Of a DNA stretch of 64,000 nucleotides, positions 1-8,463 are shown one piece after another. The DNA lies in assembly GCA_030041375.1 (NCBI GenBank), contig JASHOA010000039.1, positions 1-64,000 of the forward strand, written 5' to 3'. The DNA is from Acetobacteraceae bacterium. Its GTDB lineage: Bacteria; Pseudomonadota; Alphaproteobacteria; Acetobacterales; Acetobacteraceae. Under the pieces are notes generated by a model that was not told the origin of the DNA, made no database searches, and saw nothing but the letters and a program-made list of their open reading frames with translations. The stretch's first letter is position 1. Each line of letters opens with the position of its first letter. Position numbers and translations under genes: made by a program.

Positions 1-98
1 GCAACGCCCCCGCCAGGCCGCTCGCTCTCCGCGACGATCCGGAGCTTCTCCTGCAGGCTCCAACGCCGCCGCCGCTCAACCCCGGTGATGATCTCCAT
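1..98 (-). CDS. IS66-type accessory ORF, N-terminal part (cut by window edge)
   Basis: Reading leftwards from an ATG at 98 gives 32 residues beginning MEIITGVERRRRWS and continuing with LQEKLRIVAESE. This is the usual opening of the small helix-turn-helix ORF (TnpA/OrfA) of IS66-family elements. The rest lies outside the window, so I cannot say whether the element is intact. It points away from the neighbouring IS110-like tail, suggesting layered insertions next to the hydantoinase operon. Confidence 0.65.
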   Translation of the reverse strand, partial: MEIITGVERRRRWSLQEKLRIVAESERPGGGV

Positions 99-204
99 CT
101 TGACGGCTGCCTCTGATCTTAGCGGCGCTCTTAGAAGCGCCCTTTAGATCAAAGGCCCGATCGCGCCGGCAAGGCGGTCTCCACCGGGTGGATACGAAGA
201 AACC

Positions 205-303
205 ATGGTCGTGGCATTGGTCCGCAAACTGCTGATCGCGCTATGGCGCTTCGTGACCACCGGCGAAGTGTCCGAGGGCGTCGCCTTACATGCCGCGCGA
301 TGA
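205..303 (+). pseudogene. IS110-like transposase C-terminal remnant
   Basis: A 32-residue stretch beginning MVVALVRKLLIALWRF and ending in TGA resembles the last residues of IS110/IS902-type transposases. No catalytic DEDD or Ser region precedes it, because the DNA switches to IS66-type sequence about 100 bp upstream. It is therefore a decayed fragment. Identification rests on one short motif. Confidence 0.4.
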
Positions 304-686
304 TTTGTGGGCCTGCACAGGCCGCGGGAAGCGAAGAAATTTTGACACTCACCCGCGCCGCCGGATGAGTTGCCGATGACGATCCGAGGTGGTGATGAGC
401 CGTGTTGCCGTTCGGCCCTTTATGCCGTCTCCAAGAATGATCCCACCGCCCGGAGCTTCGCCGCCGATGCGCATGGCTGCCTCATGATCCGGATCCGTTG
501 TCGATCCACCGCATGCAAGCTTGCGGCGCGATGTTCGCGCGAGATAGCGGGCTCTCCTCCGATCGCCCGGATATTACGGAGGCTGCACATGGCATAACTA
601 CCTCTTGACATCTCCTGCCCCATGCCAACGGCAATATGACGCTCGGACTTCTCATCCCGCTCGGCGGACGATCGGCGCGGCGGGGA
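304..686. other. gene-free stretch left of the hydantoinase operon
   Basis: I see no supported gene here. It probably contains non-coding flank of the IS110-like element and the 3' region of the leftward hydantoinase transcript. No clear terminator with a T-run was found. Confidence 0.4.
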
Positions 687-2144
687 TCAGACACCGATCG
701 GCATGTGTTCCGGCGAGCGGACGACCGCACGAGGCGCGGTGAGCTCCTTCCACTTGGAGAGTGCCCGGTTGACCGCCGGGAAGGGCTTGCGGGCGACATG
801 GCGCCCCCGTCCCGGCCGCGGCTGGTCGTTCTTGCCATGCGACCAGACCACCTCGCCGCGCGACAGCGTGTAACGCGGCAGGCCGCGCACCTCGAAGCCC
901 TCGAACACGTTGTAGTCGATGATCGACTTCTGGTTGGCGGCCGAGATCGTTTTCGAAAGCTTCGGGTCCCAGACTACGAGGTCGGCATCCGCGCCGGGAA
1001 CGATCGCGCCCTTCTGAGGGTAGATGTTGAGGATGCGCGCGCTGTTGGTAGAAGTGACTGAGACGAATTCGTTGGCGGTCAGCCGCCCGGTCTCCACCCC
1101 CTTCGTCCACAGCACCGAGAGCCGGTCCTCAAGGCCGCCGGTTCCGTTCGGGATCTTGCGGAAGTCGGCGGCACCCAGCCGCTTCTGCCCGGTGGTGAAG
1201 GCACAGTGATCGGTGGCCACCACCTGCAGCGATCCGGCGGCAAGACCGGCCCAAAGGCTGTCCTGATGCACCTTATTGCGGAACGGCGGCGACATCACAC
1301 GGCGCGCCGCATGGTCCCAGTCACGGTTGAAATATTCGCTCTCGTCGAGGGTGAGGTGCTGGATCAGCGGCTCGCCGTACACCCGCATCCCCTTCTGCCG
1401 CGCCCGCCGGATCGCCTCGTGCGCCTGCTCGCTCGAGGTGTGCACAATGTAGACCGGCACGCCCGCCGCGTCGGCAATCATGATGGCGCGGTTGGTCGCC
1501 TCGCCTTCGACCTCCGGCGGGCGGGAATAGGCGTGTGCCTCCGGGCCGGTGGTGCCTGCCGCCATGTATTTCTGCTGGAGCGCGGCCACGACATCGCCGT
1601 TCTCCGCATGCACCAGCGGCAAGGCGCCGAGTTCCGCGCAGCGCGAGAACGAGGCGAACATCTCGTCGTCGTTCACCATCAGCGCGCCCTTGTAGGCCAT
1701 GAAGTGCTTGAAGGTATTGACGCCGCGCGCCACCACGGCTGCCATCTCCTCGAACATCTGCTGCGACCAGCTGGTGATGCACATATGGAACGAATAATCC
1801 GAGCAGGCCTGTCGTTCGGCGCGCCCCTGCCAGGTAGCGAGCGCGGGCAGGAGTCCGTCGGCGCCGGGGATAACCATATCGACGATGGTGGTGGTGCCGC
1901 CCGAGAGAGCGGCGAAGGTGCCGCTCTCCCAGGTCTCCGCGGTGGTGGTGCCCATGAACGGCATTTCGAGATGCGTGTGCGGGTCGATGCCGCCCGGGAT
2001 GATATAAGCGCCATGGGCGTCGACCACCTCCTCGCCGGTGAGGTTCGGCCCGATCGCGGCGATGCGTTCACCCTCGATCAGAACGTCGGCCTCGTAGGTG
2101 CGGTCGGCGGCGACGACGGTGCCGCCCTTGATCACCTTCGACAT
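687..2144 (-). CDS. hydA: dihydropyrimidinase / D-hydantoinase
   Basis: A cytoplasmic cyclic amidohydrolase of 485 residues, the family's usual length, which opens dihydropyrimidine or hydantoin rings to N-carbamoyl amino acids. The metal-binding HTH is in GGIDPHTHLE (H56, H58). The lysine that becomes carboxylated is probably K152 in HFMAYKGA. Further metal histidines lie in LVHAENGD and VYIVHTSS. The ATG at 2144 follows a GAGGAGA ribosome site. It is the last gene of a leftward operon behind an ABC importer, so the imported solute may be its substrate or a precursor. True substrate preference cannot be read from the sequence. Confidence 0.9.
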   Translation of the reverse strand: MSKVIKGGTVVAADRTYEADVLIEGERIAAIGPNLTGEEVVDAHGAYIIPGGIDPHTHLEMPFMGTTTAETWESGTFAALSGGTTTIVDMVIPGADGLLPALATWQGRAERQACSDYSFHMCITSWSQQMFEEMAAVVARGVNTFKHFMAYKGALMVNDDEMFASFSRCAELGALPLVHAENGDVVAALQQKYMAAGTTGPEAHAYSRPPEVEGEATNRAIMIADAAGVPVYIVHTSSEQAHEAIRRARQKGMRVYGEPLIQHLTLDESEYFNRDWDHAARRVMSPPFRNKVHQDSLWAGLAAGSLQVVATDHCAFTTGQKRLGAADFRKIPNGTGGLEDRLSVLWTKGVETGRLTANEFVSVTSTNSARILNIYPQKGAIVPGADADLVVWDPKLSKTISAANQKSIIDYNVFEGFEVRGLPRYTLSRGEVVWSHGKNDQPRPGRGRHVARKPFPAVNRALSKWKELTAPRAVVRSPEHMPIGV

Positions 2145-2192
2145 CGCTCTCTCCTCTGTTGCCGCCGAAGCCTCTCCGGGCGTCGTGCGCGC

Positions 2193-3386
2193 TCACTCAG
2201 TCGTGTCGAGATACGGCACGCCGGCATCGCCGAGATCGGGCCGCGAAAGCACGTGCACGTGCTCTGCTCGCCAGCTTGCCAGCACCACATCCCCGGCGGC
2301 GACGGGCTCGGCGGCGAAGGCAGTGTCGCTGACGTTCGCCACGAAGGCGTGCTTCATGCCGACGTTCAGCGTCACCTTGAAGTAGCTGCCCTGGTATTCT
2401 GTGGCCTCGACGCTGCCGGCGATGGCGTTCGGGGGCACGCTGTTGCCGCGGCTGTCGTGCCGGCTGAGGGCAACGCGGTCGCGCCGGATCGCGACCGAGA
2501 CGGTGGCGCCGGCGGGCGGGGCCGGCGCCGCCGGCAGCTCGAAGATCCAGCCCTCGCTGCTTTCCAGGCGCGGACGGGCGTCGGCGAGCTGCATCACGCG
2601 GCCGGTGAGCACGTTCTGTCCGCCCATGAAGCGGGCGACGTAGGGTGTCGCTGGCCGGTCGAAGATCGCCGCTGCCGAGGCGGCCTGCTCGATCTGGCCG
2701 GTTTCCATGACCACCACCAGATCGGCGAGCGCGATCGCCTCCGGCTGCGTGTGTGTAACATGGACGAAAGTGATACCAAGCTCGGTCTGCAGGCTCTTCA
2801 GTTCGCCGCGCATCCTGAGGCGAAGGAATTCATCGAGCGCCGATAGCGGCTCGTCCAGCAGCAGCACCCGCGGGTTGGTGATCAGCGAGCGGGCGAGGGC
2901 GACCCGCTGCTGCTGGCCGCCCGAGAGCTGCGCCGGCATCCGGTCGCGAAGATGGTCGAGCTGAACGCGCTCCAGCATTGCCCGTGCCTGCCGCCGCCTC
3001 TCGTCTCTGCGAATGCCGCGCATCTTCAGATAGAAAGCCACGTTGTCGAGAACGGAGAGATGCGGAAAGAGCGCGTAGCTCTGGAACATCATCGCCGTGC
3101 CGCGCCGTCCGGGCGGCAGGCCGAGGACCGAGTGGCCGCCGATACTGATCTCGCCCGCGGTCGGCGTCTCGTGGCCGGCGATCATGCGCAGAATCGTCGT
3201 CTTGCCGCAGCCGGAAGGCCCGAGCAGGCAGCAATAGCAGCCGTCCGGGATCGTGAGGTTAATCTCCCGTACCGCATAGCTGCCGGGCGAGAAGGACTTG
3301 GTCACGTCGATGAGGCGGATTTCGCCGGATGCGCGCGCGGCCGGGCGGGCGGCGGTGCGGGTGGCGGTGAGCAGGGTCTCGGTCAT
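2193..3386 (-). CDS. ABC importer ATPase, polyamine/spermidine type (PotA-like)
   Basis: Nucleotide-binding subunit of an importer. Walker A is GPSGCGKTT (about residues 56-64), the signature is LSGGQQQR and Walker B is VLLLDEPLSALD. A C-terminal TOBE-like domain follows from about residue 260, as in PotA/FbpC subunits. The H-loop region reads VTHTQPEA where most relatives have an acidic residue after the His. The histidine is kept. The start overlaps the permease stop by 4 bp (ATGA), showing translational coupling. Gene order is binding protein, two permeases, ATPase, hydantoinase. Confidence 0.88.
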   Translation of the reverse strand: MTETLLTATRTAARPAARASGEIRLIDVTKSFSPGSYAVREINLTIPDGCYCCLLGPSGCGKTTILRMIAGHETPTAGEISIGGHSVLGLPPGRRGTAMMFQSYALFPHLSVLDNVAFYLKMRGIRRDERRRQARAMLERVQLDHLRDRMPAQLSGGQQQRVALARSLITNPRVLLLDEPLSALDEFLRLRMRGELKSLQTELGITFVHVTHTQPEAIALADLVVVMETGQIEQAASAAAIFDRPATPYVARFMGGQNVLTGRVMQLADARPRLESSEGWIFELPAAPAPPAGATVSVAIRRDRVALSRHDSRGNSVPPNAIAGSVEATEYQGSYFKVTLNVGMKHAFVANVSDTAFAAEPVAAGDVVLASWRAEHVHVLSRPDLGDAGVPYLDTTE

Positions 3387-4210
3387 CGTCGGGCCGAGCG
3401 CCGGCGCCGGATGAGCACGATCGAGCCGAGCGCCACCGCGATCAAGAAGAAGGAGAACCCAGTCGTCACGGTGCCGAGCGCGTAGAGCACGGGCGAGGTG
3501 ACATTGGTCAACATCGTCCAGATCTCGAGCGGCAGCGTGTTCTTGGTGCCGGCGGTGAGCCAGGTGCGCGGGAACTCGTCATAGGAGAGGGTAAAGCCGA
3601 ACAGCGCCACGGCGATGATGCCGGGCAAGACAATCGGCAGCACGACATCGCGCACCGTCCGCCAGCGGCCAGCGCCGAGATCGTGCGCCGCCTCCTCGTA
3701 GCTGGGGTCGAGCCGGCCGAGCACCGAGAACATGATCAAGAGGCCGAACGGCAGCGTCCAGGAGAGATGGGCGCCCAAGGCCGAGCCATACCAGGTGGCG
3801 GGCAGGCCGAGGAAGCGGAACATCACCAGGATGCCGATGGAAAGCACGAGGCCCGGTGCAATCAGGCTGGCGATGGTGAGATAGAAGAGCAGAGCCGAAC
3901 CGTGGAAGCGGCGGCGGAAGGCGAAGCCAGCGGTGACTGAGATCAGCATCGTCAGCATCATGACGATCAGCGCGAGTGGCAGCGAGCGGCTGAAGGCACC
4001 GATGATGTCGCCGTTGCCTGTCGGGTGCACGATTGCGCGGAACCAGATGAACGAGGGATGGCGCAGCGGGAAGTCGAGCGCGCCCGAGGGTCCCTGAAAG
4101 GAGAGGATCAAGAGCGAGATCATCGGCCCGTAGAGAAACAGCACGAATAGGGCAAAAAACGCCGAAAGCGCATAGAACGTCCAGGGGCGGCGGCCGGAGG
4201 CGAGGGCCAC
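3383..4210 (-). CDS. ABC permease, PotC-like
   Basis: An inner-membrane permease of 275 residues with about six hydrophobic segments. It carries the cytoplasmic EAA-type loop (EEAAHDLGAGRWRTVRDVVLP) that docks on the ATPase. The sequence resembles the second permease of putrescine/spermidine-type importers. It overlaps the ATPase gene by 4 bp downstream and lies 4 bp after the first permease. No lesion is seen. Confidence 0.87.
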   Translation of the reverse strand: MALASGRRPWTFYALSAFFALFVLFLYGPMISLLILSFQGPSGALDFPLRHPSFIWFRAIVHPTGNGDIIGAFSRSLPLALIVMMLTMLISVTAGFAFRRRFHGSALLFYLTIASLIAPGLVLSIGILVMFRFLGLPATWYGSALGAHLSWTLPFGLLIMFSVLGRLDPSYEEAAHDLGAGRWRTVRDVVLPIVLPGIIAVALFGFTLSYDEFPRTWLTAGTKNTLPLEIWTMLTNVTSPVLYALGTVTTGFSFFLIAVALGSIVLIRRRRSARR

Positions 4211-4214
4211 GGCG

Positions 4215-5078
4215 CTACCTCACCAGCTCGCGGCGGACATCGACCAGGCGGAAGATGCCGGAGGCGATCAAGAGCACGATCACCAGCAGAATCACGGCAT
4301 TGGCGGCGGCACGCGGGTAATTCAGCACCTGCAGGTCGTTCGCCATCCCGGTCATCGCCGAGCCGGCAAGTCCGCCGCTCATTACGTTGATGACGAAAAA
4401 GTCCCCCATCACCAGAGTGACCACGAACAGCGCGCCGAGCGCGATTCCGGTCTTCGAGAGCGGCAGCACGATATCCCGTATTGCCGCCCAGCGCGAGGCG
4501 CCGGCATCGACGGCGACCTCCAGGAGCGCGCGGTCGATGCGGGCCATCGAGTTGAAGATCGGCACGATCATGAACAACGTATCAAGGTAGACATAAGCGA
4601 GGATCACGGAAAAATTCGAGTAGAGCAGCCAGCTCAGCGGGTGCGAGACCACACCGGAGCTGACCAGGGCGTCGTTGATCAGGCCCTCCCTGCCGAGGAC
4701 CGGCCGCCAGGCGATCATGCGGATGATGTCGGAGGTCCAGAACGGCACCGTGCAGACCAGGAACAGGCCCATGGCGATGATCAGCGAGCGCACGTGAAAG
4801 ACGAGGAAGTAGGCGATCCAAAAGCCGATCACAAAGGTCAGCACCAGCACGATCAGAGTGAATTTGAGGGTGGAAAAATAGAGCCACCAAGTGGTTGGGT
4901 TGGAGAGAAAATCGAGATAGCTCGCGAAGGTAAAGGCAGGCGTCAGACCGGTCAGCATCTGGTAACGAAAGAAGCTGACGATCACCACGAGGGCGATCGG
5001 CACGACGAAGAAGAGTAGCAATACAAGTACGAGCGGGGTCACCTGCAGATAGGGTATCCAGGAAGACTTGCCGCTCAT
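4215..5078 (-). CDS. ABC permease, PotB-like
   Basis: First permease of the importer. Hydrophobic segments begin with the stretch starting VTPLVLVLLLFFVVP, and the EAA-like loop is near VAVDAGASRWAAIRDIVLP. The frame stays open to a possible start at 5159, but the 27 extra residues are polar and unlike the family. I therefore chose the internal ATG at 5078 (MSGKSSWIPY), giving 287 residues. No strong ribosome site precedes either start. About 350 bp separate it from the binding-protein gene, and that gap holds a strong hairpin. Confidence 0.82.
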   Translation of the reverse strand: MSGKSSWIPYLQVTPLVLVLLLFFVVPIALVVIVSFFRYQMLTGLTPAFTFASYLDFLSNPTTWWLYFSTLKFTLIVLVLTFVIGFWIAYFLVFHVRSLIIAMGLFLVCTVPFWTSDIIRMIAWRPVLGREGLINDALVSSGVVSHPLSWLLYSNFSVILAYVYLDTLFMIVPIFNSMARIDRALLEVAVDAGASRWAAIRDIVLPLSKTGIALGALFVVTLVMGDFFVINVMSGGLAGSAMTGMANDLQVLNYPRAAANAVILLVIVLLIASGIFRLVDVRRELVR

Positions 5079-5184
5079 CGGCGGGGCCCGCTCGGTGCCG
5101 CAGAGGCATCGATCGCCGGTGCGCGATTCGCTGGGGGCGTTGAGGATGAGGCGAACCAATCCGGATTTCGAGGATCGGCCTGGA

Positions 5185-5212
5185 TCGCGACGGCCGCTCT
5201 ACGGCCTCGCGA
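5185..5212. repeat. intercistronic hairpin between binding-protein and permease genes
   Basis: The arms TCGCGA-c-GGCCG and CGGCC-TCGCGA pair over 11 bp with one bulged base around a 5-nt loop. There is no T-run, so it is not a simple terminator. In importer operons such hairpins after the binding-protein gene often stabilise its mRNA and lower downstream expression. That role is inferred here. The core resembles short palindromes dispersed in some alphaproteobacterial genomes. Confidence 0.5.
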
Positions 5213-5426
5213 TGACGGACCCTTACGCATCACCTGGGTGCGACCCCCGGTCGTGGAGCACGTTCAGCCGGGCTGGCCGGTATGGAAGGCTCCTCTCACC
5301 CGGCGACGAGGCCCCCGGCGACCGCGGCTCGCAGGAGTGCCCCGCGCTCGCGCGCGTCACCCTCTCGCCCTCGGAGAGAGTGAAGGGAGGCCGCATTCGT
5401 GGCGTATAAGCGTCGGTATCGGCCCA

Positions 5427-6740
5427 CTAGGCGGCGGATACGAACTCGTTCCACTTGGCGTAGAGATACTCCGCGTTCGGCGGCAGGCTGTTCCAGATCG
5501 CGACACGGGAAAAACGGTCGATGTAGGAGCCGCCGTCGCGCACCTCACCGGCGGCATTGGTCTTTTGACCGGTGGGGCTGTAGATCGGGGCGGTCGCCGG
5601 CTTGCCTTCATAAAAGAAGCCGCGCTCGTTGGGCGTCAGGTTCGCCATCGCCGTCGCCGGATTAGCACTGTAATAGCCCTGCCTCGCGATGAACGCGCCG
5701 ACCCAACCGGTGTTGTACCAGGTCACATACTCGTACGCAGCGTCCAGGTTCAGACCATTGAGATGGCGCATCAGTGCGAGCCCGTTGCCCCAGCCGCGAT
5801 AGCCTTCCTTGAGCGGCTGATAGACGCACTTGACGCCCATCGCCTTCACCGCCGTGACTGCCGGCGACCACATCGACTGGATCACCACCTCGCCGGAGGC
5901 CATCAGGTTCACCGACTCCTCGAAGGTGTTCCACAATGCGCGCCAGTGGCCGGCCTTCTTCAGGCGGATGAGCTGATCGACCATGCCGGCAATCTCCGGC
6001 TTGCTGGGATTGCCCATGTTGGAGAACTTCATGATTCCGGCTGCCTGTAATGCCATCATGGCATCCATGCCGCCGTTGGTCGGAATGTTCTGGATCGCGG
6101 CGCGGCCCCGGAAGTCGGGCGAGATCAGATCGGCCCAGGTGCGTATCGGCCGGCCCACGAGGTCGGGCCGGATACCGAGCGTATCGGCATTGTAGACGCT
6201 GGGAACGAACGTCGCCCAGTCGGTGATCGCCCCGGCGAAGCTGCTTGCGTCGCGCGTCGTGTGATACATCAGCGGAAACGGCGCATCGCCGATGCGCGAG
6301 ACTTCCTTGCCGTTGAAAATGCCCTTGGTATAGAGCGGCGTGAGCTGGTCCCAATTCTTGATCCGCTTGATCTCCACCCCCTGCGTCACGCCCCGCGGAA
6401 CCGCGATCTTGCTCTGCCAGATCTCCATATCGGCGATGTCCATCGAGTTCGGCTCGTTGACCAGCCGGTTGGTCATGCCCGGATAGTCCACTACCGTCAT
6501 CGCCACCTTGAAGCCGAGATCCTTTTGCGCCTGCTCAGCGATCTGGGGCAGGGTGGAATAGGACATACCGACGTGGTGGAGGGTGATATCCTTCAGCTTC
6601 TGCGCCCAGACCATCGGGAAGCCGGTGACGGCACCGGAGCCGAGAGCCGCCCCCGCCAGTGCCGCACCCCCCCTGATCGCCGTCCGCCGCGTCAGCGTTG
6701 TCTGTCGGCTGCCCTGCCGCCCCGCACCTGCTGCGCTCAT
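5427..6740 (-). CDS. ABC importer periplasmic binding protein, PotD/PotF-like, Tat-exported
   Basis: Extracellular solute-binding protein of the operon. The ATG at 6740 (MSAAGAGRQ) follows a GGGAGGG ribosome site, so I prefer it to the in-frame start at 6785. A Tat-type signal is visible (LTRRTAIRGGAALAGAALG) with cleavage probably after VWAQ. The mature part contains features of family-1 polyamine/iron-type binding proteins. The ligand is unknown. The linked hydantoinase suggests a nitrogenous compound, but that is only context. Confidence 0.85.
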   Translation of the reverse strand: MSAAGAGRQGSRQTTLTRRTAIRGGAALAGAALGSGAVTGFPMVWAQKLKDITLHHVGMSYSTLPQIAEQAQKDLGFKVAMTVVDYPGMTNRLVNEPNSMDIADMEIWQSKIAVPRGVTQGVEIKRIKNWDQLTPLYTKGIFNGKEVSRIGDAPFPLMYHTTRDASSFAGAITDWATFVPSVYNADTLGIRPDLVGRPIRTWADLISPDFRGRAAIQNIPTNGGMDAMMALQAAGIMKFSNMGNPSKPEIAGMVDQLIRLKKAGHWRALWNTFEESVNLMASGEVVIQSMWSPAVTAVKAMGVKCVYQPLKEGYRGWGNGLALMRHLNGLNLDAAYEYVTWYNTGWVGAFIARQGYYSANPATAMANLTPNERGFFYEGKPATAPIYSPTGQKTNAAGEVRDGGSYIDRFSRVAIWNSLPPNAEYLYAKWNEFVSAA

Positions 6741-6989
6741 TGTCGCCCTCCCTGGTTCTTTGGTTCGGCCGTTGCCACGGTTCATCCCTGCCCGGGCCTT
6801 CCGACGCCGTGCTGTGGTCGTCCCACGTCCAGCGCGTAGTCATAGCAACCAACCATCCGGCCGAACAAGGGTCTGCATGGTACGGCGCAGGGAAATAGCC
6901 TTTGGAACTGCCTTGACAGATAGGCGGCGGGCTTGCTCGCGCTCGGCGCGAGCCGATCCAACGGGAGTGGGGAAAGCCGAGAATATGCA

Positions 6990-7527
6990 AAATCGTGGGG
7001 AGGTCGGGCGGCGAGAGAGATGAGGATCGGGCCATTTGCCGGTCGGAAGTCGGGGCAGCGCTTTCGAAATAGCGTCTCCAAAATACCGTCGAGAACGGCG
7101 ATACGAACATCGAGGAAAGGTTGCACCGTCCACCTGTTCCAGCGCATCTGCTGCTTCCTGATCATACGCCGGGCTACGATCCGGTTGATCGCACTCTCAA
7201 CGAAGGTGGTCGAAATCGGCTCGCCGTGCCGCCGGCGAGCGCCATAATTGACCGGCGCAGATCGGTTCGCTTCAAGATAAGCTATCAGGTCGTGGAGATG
7301 GCGCCGCAGTGCTCACACCAGCGGAACCGTTCTCCCATCACGCCAACCTGAGCGCCAACAATCTCCGCTTGAATAGCTGCCATCAGCGCCTTGCTCTCAT
7401 CCAGCGTGAGGCCGAGGGTCCCGGGCACGGCGGAATCCTCCCGCTCGATCCGCGCTATCTCGGTCTCGGAGACCACCCCCGGTTCCCGCTCCGCATCTAG
7501 CTTCAGCCGCCAAATCAGCCTCGACAT
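6990..7527 (-). pseudogene. ISKra4-family transposase with large internal deletion
   Basis: Starting at 7527, leftward reading gives an ISKra4-type N-terminus (MSRLIWRLKLDAEREPGVV through FRWCEHCGA). At about 7290 the frame shifts and the sequence jumps directly to the C-terminus of the same family (HDLIAYLEANRSAPVNYGAR, MIRKQQMRWNRWTVQPF). The whole central catalytic part is absent, so the element is dead. It lies between the hydantoinase operon and the RiPP cassette. The limits are approximate. Confidence 0.72.
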
Positions 7528-7705
7528 CGCTCCCCAGCCCCCCGGCAACGAAGCCTCAGCCTATCGCACAGCCACCCGACTCCCCACGGCTTTGCATGCT
7601 CTCATAGTGGCATCGGTCAAAGGTCGCGCGTCTGTGCACGGCTTCTCATTCAAGTAGCGACGCGGTCTCGAGACATCGCGGAAGTGGGGCTCTGGTCCAG
7701 GGCTT

Positions 7706-8440
7706 CTATTCCCAAAACGCCTCGAGGATCGTGTTGTCCTCGCCGAGGATCAGGGTAAGCCGGTTGGGGTCGTGTTCGATGCCATGGATCCCATCAGTGG
7801 GCTTGAGAATGCGAAGGAGCTTCGGAAGGTCGTCCTCGCGAACGACACCTTGCTGCGGCGCGCTACCTTCGGGAGCGAATTTCTTTCCCACGCAATTCGT
7901 GCACCCATCGACGGCGATGGTCACCTGGGCGGCACCCGGAATCTGGGTGACCGTGATCGCATTCTCCGAGCCACGAACGCGCACGCCTCGAAACGGGTGG
8001 CCCGGTTCGAGCGGAAGGATGGCGCTGAGCGGAACGAAGCCGCTGGCATCCTCAGACTGATCGGGCGGGATCGCGATCAGTTCCAGATCGAGAACGCCAT
8101 CGAACGGTTTGCCTGCATATGTCGGCACCAGTTGCGGCTCGCTCCACCCCTCCGACGCCGCAAGCCCGGTCACCCGTACGATGTCGAGTTCGGGCTTGGC
8201 CGCGGAGCGCAGGATTTCCACGCCGGTGACGTAGAGCACGGGCAACTCCGACGGGCGTGCAGCCTCAGGTAACAAGGGCTGCTCTTCCTCCGCCCCCCAA
8301 CCGGGACCGGAGTACGAGGGTGGGGCAACACCAGGGACCGGCGGATGCGCGGGAGGAGCATACTGGGCGAACGCACCTCCGACCGCGCCCCCCTCTATCA
8401 GCGCGGCGACAACGGCCACTCTGAGACTTGTCGCGAGCAT
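7706..8440 (-). CDS. secreted protein of the RiPP cassette with I78 inhibitor-like C-terminus
   Basis: A protein of 244 residues with an N-terminal signal peptide ending near GGAFAQ, a Pro-rich segment, and a mostly beta-type middle. The last ~65 residues start at CTNCVGKKF and run through LRILKPTDGI, HDPNRLTLIL and NTILEAFWE. Their pattern (Arg-hydrophobic-Pro, then DPNRL, then an Ile-rich strand) resembles potato-inhibitor I78 peptidase inhibitors. That match is by eye. A GTG start at 8467 is possible, but the ATG at 8440 follows GGAGGCAGGA and is preferred. It begins 23 bp after the maturase stop, so it is probably co-transcribed. Function is unknown. Confidence 0.7.
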   Translation of the reverse strand: MLATSLRVAVVAALIEGGAVGGAFAQYAPPAHPPVPGVAPPSYSGPGWGAEEEQPLLPEAARPSELPVLYVTGVEILRSAAKPELDIVRVTGLAASEGWSEPQLVPTYAGKPFDGVLDLELIAIPPDQSEDASGFVPLSAILPLEPGHPFRGVRVRGSENAITVTQIPGAAQVTIAVDGCTNCVGKKFAPEGSAPQQGVVREDDLPKLLRILKPTDGIHGIEHDPNRLTLILGEDNTILEAFWE

Positions 8441-8463
8441 TCCTGCCTCCATGTTGCGGTTCG

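Noticed and set aside
1206-2846. A 546-codon plus-strand frame over the hydantoinase and ATPase genes
   Set aside because: It is antisense to two conserved genes and has no domain.
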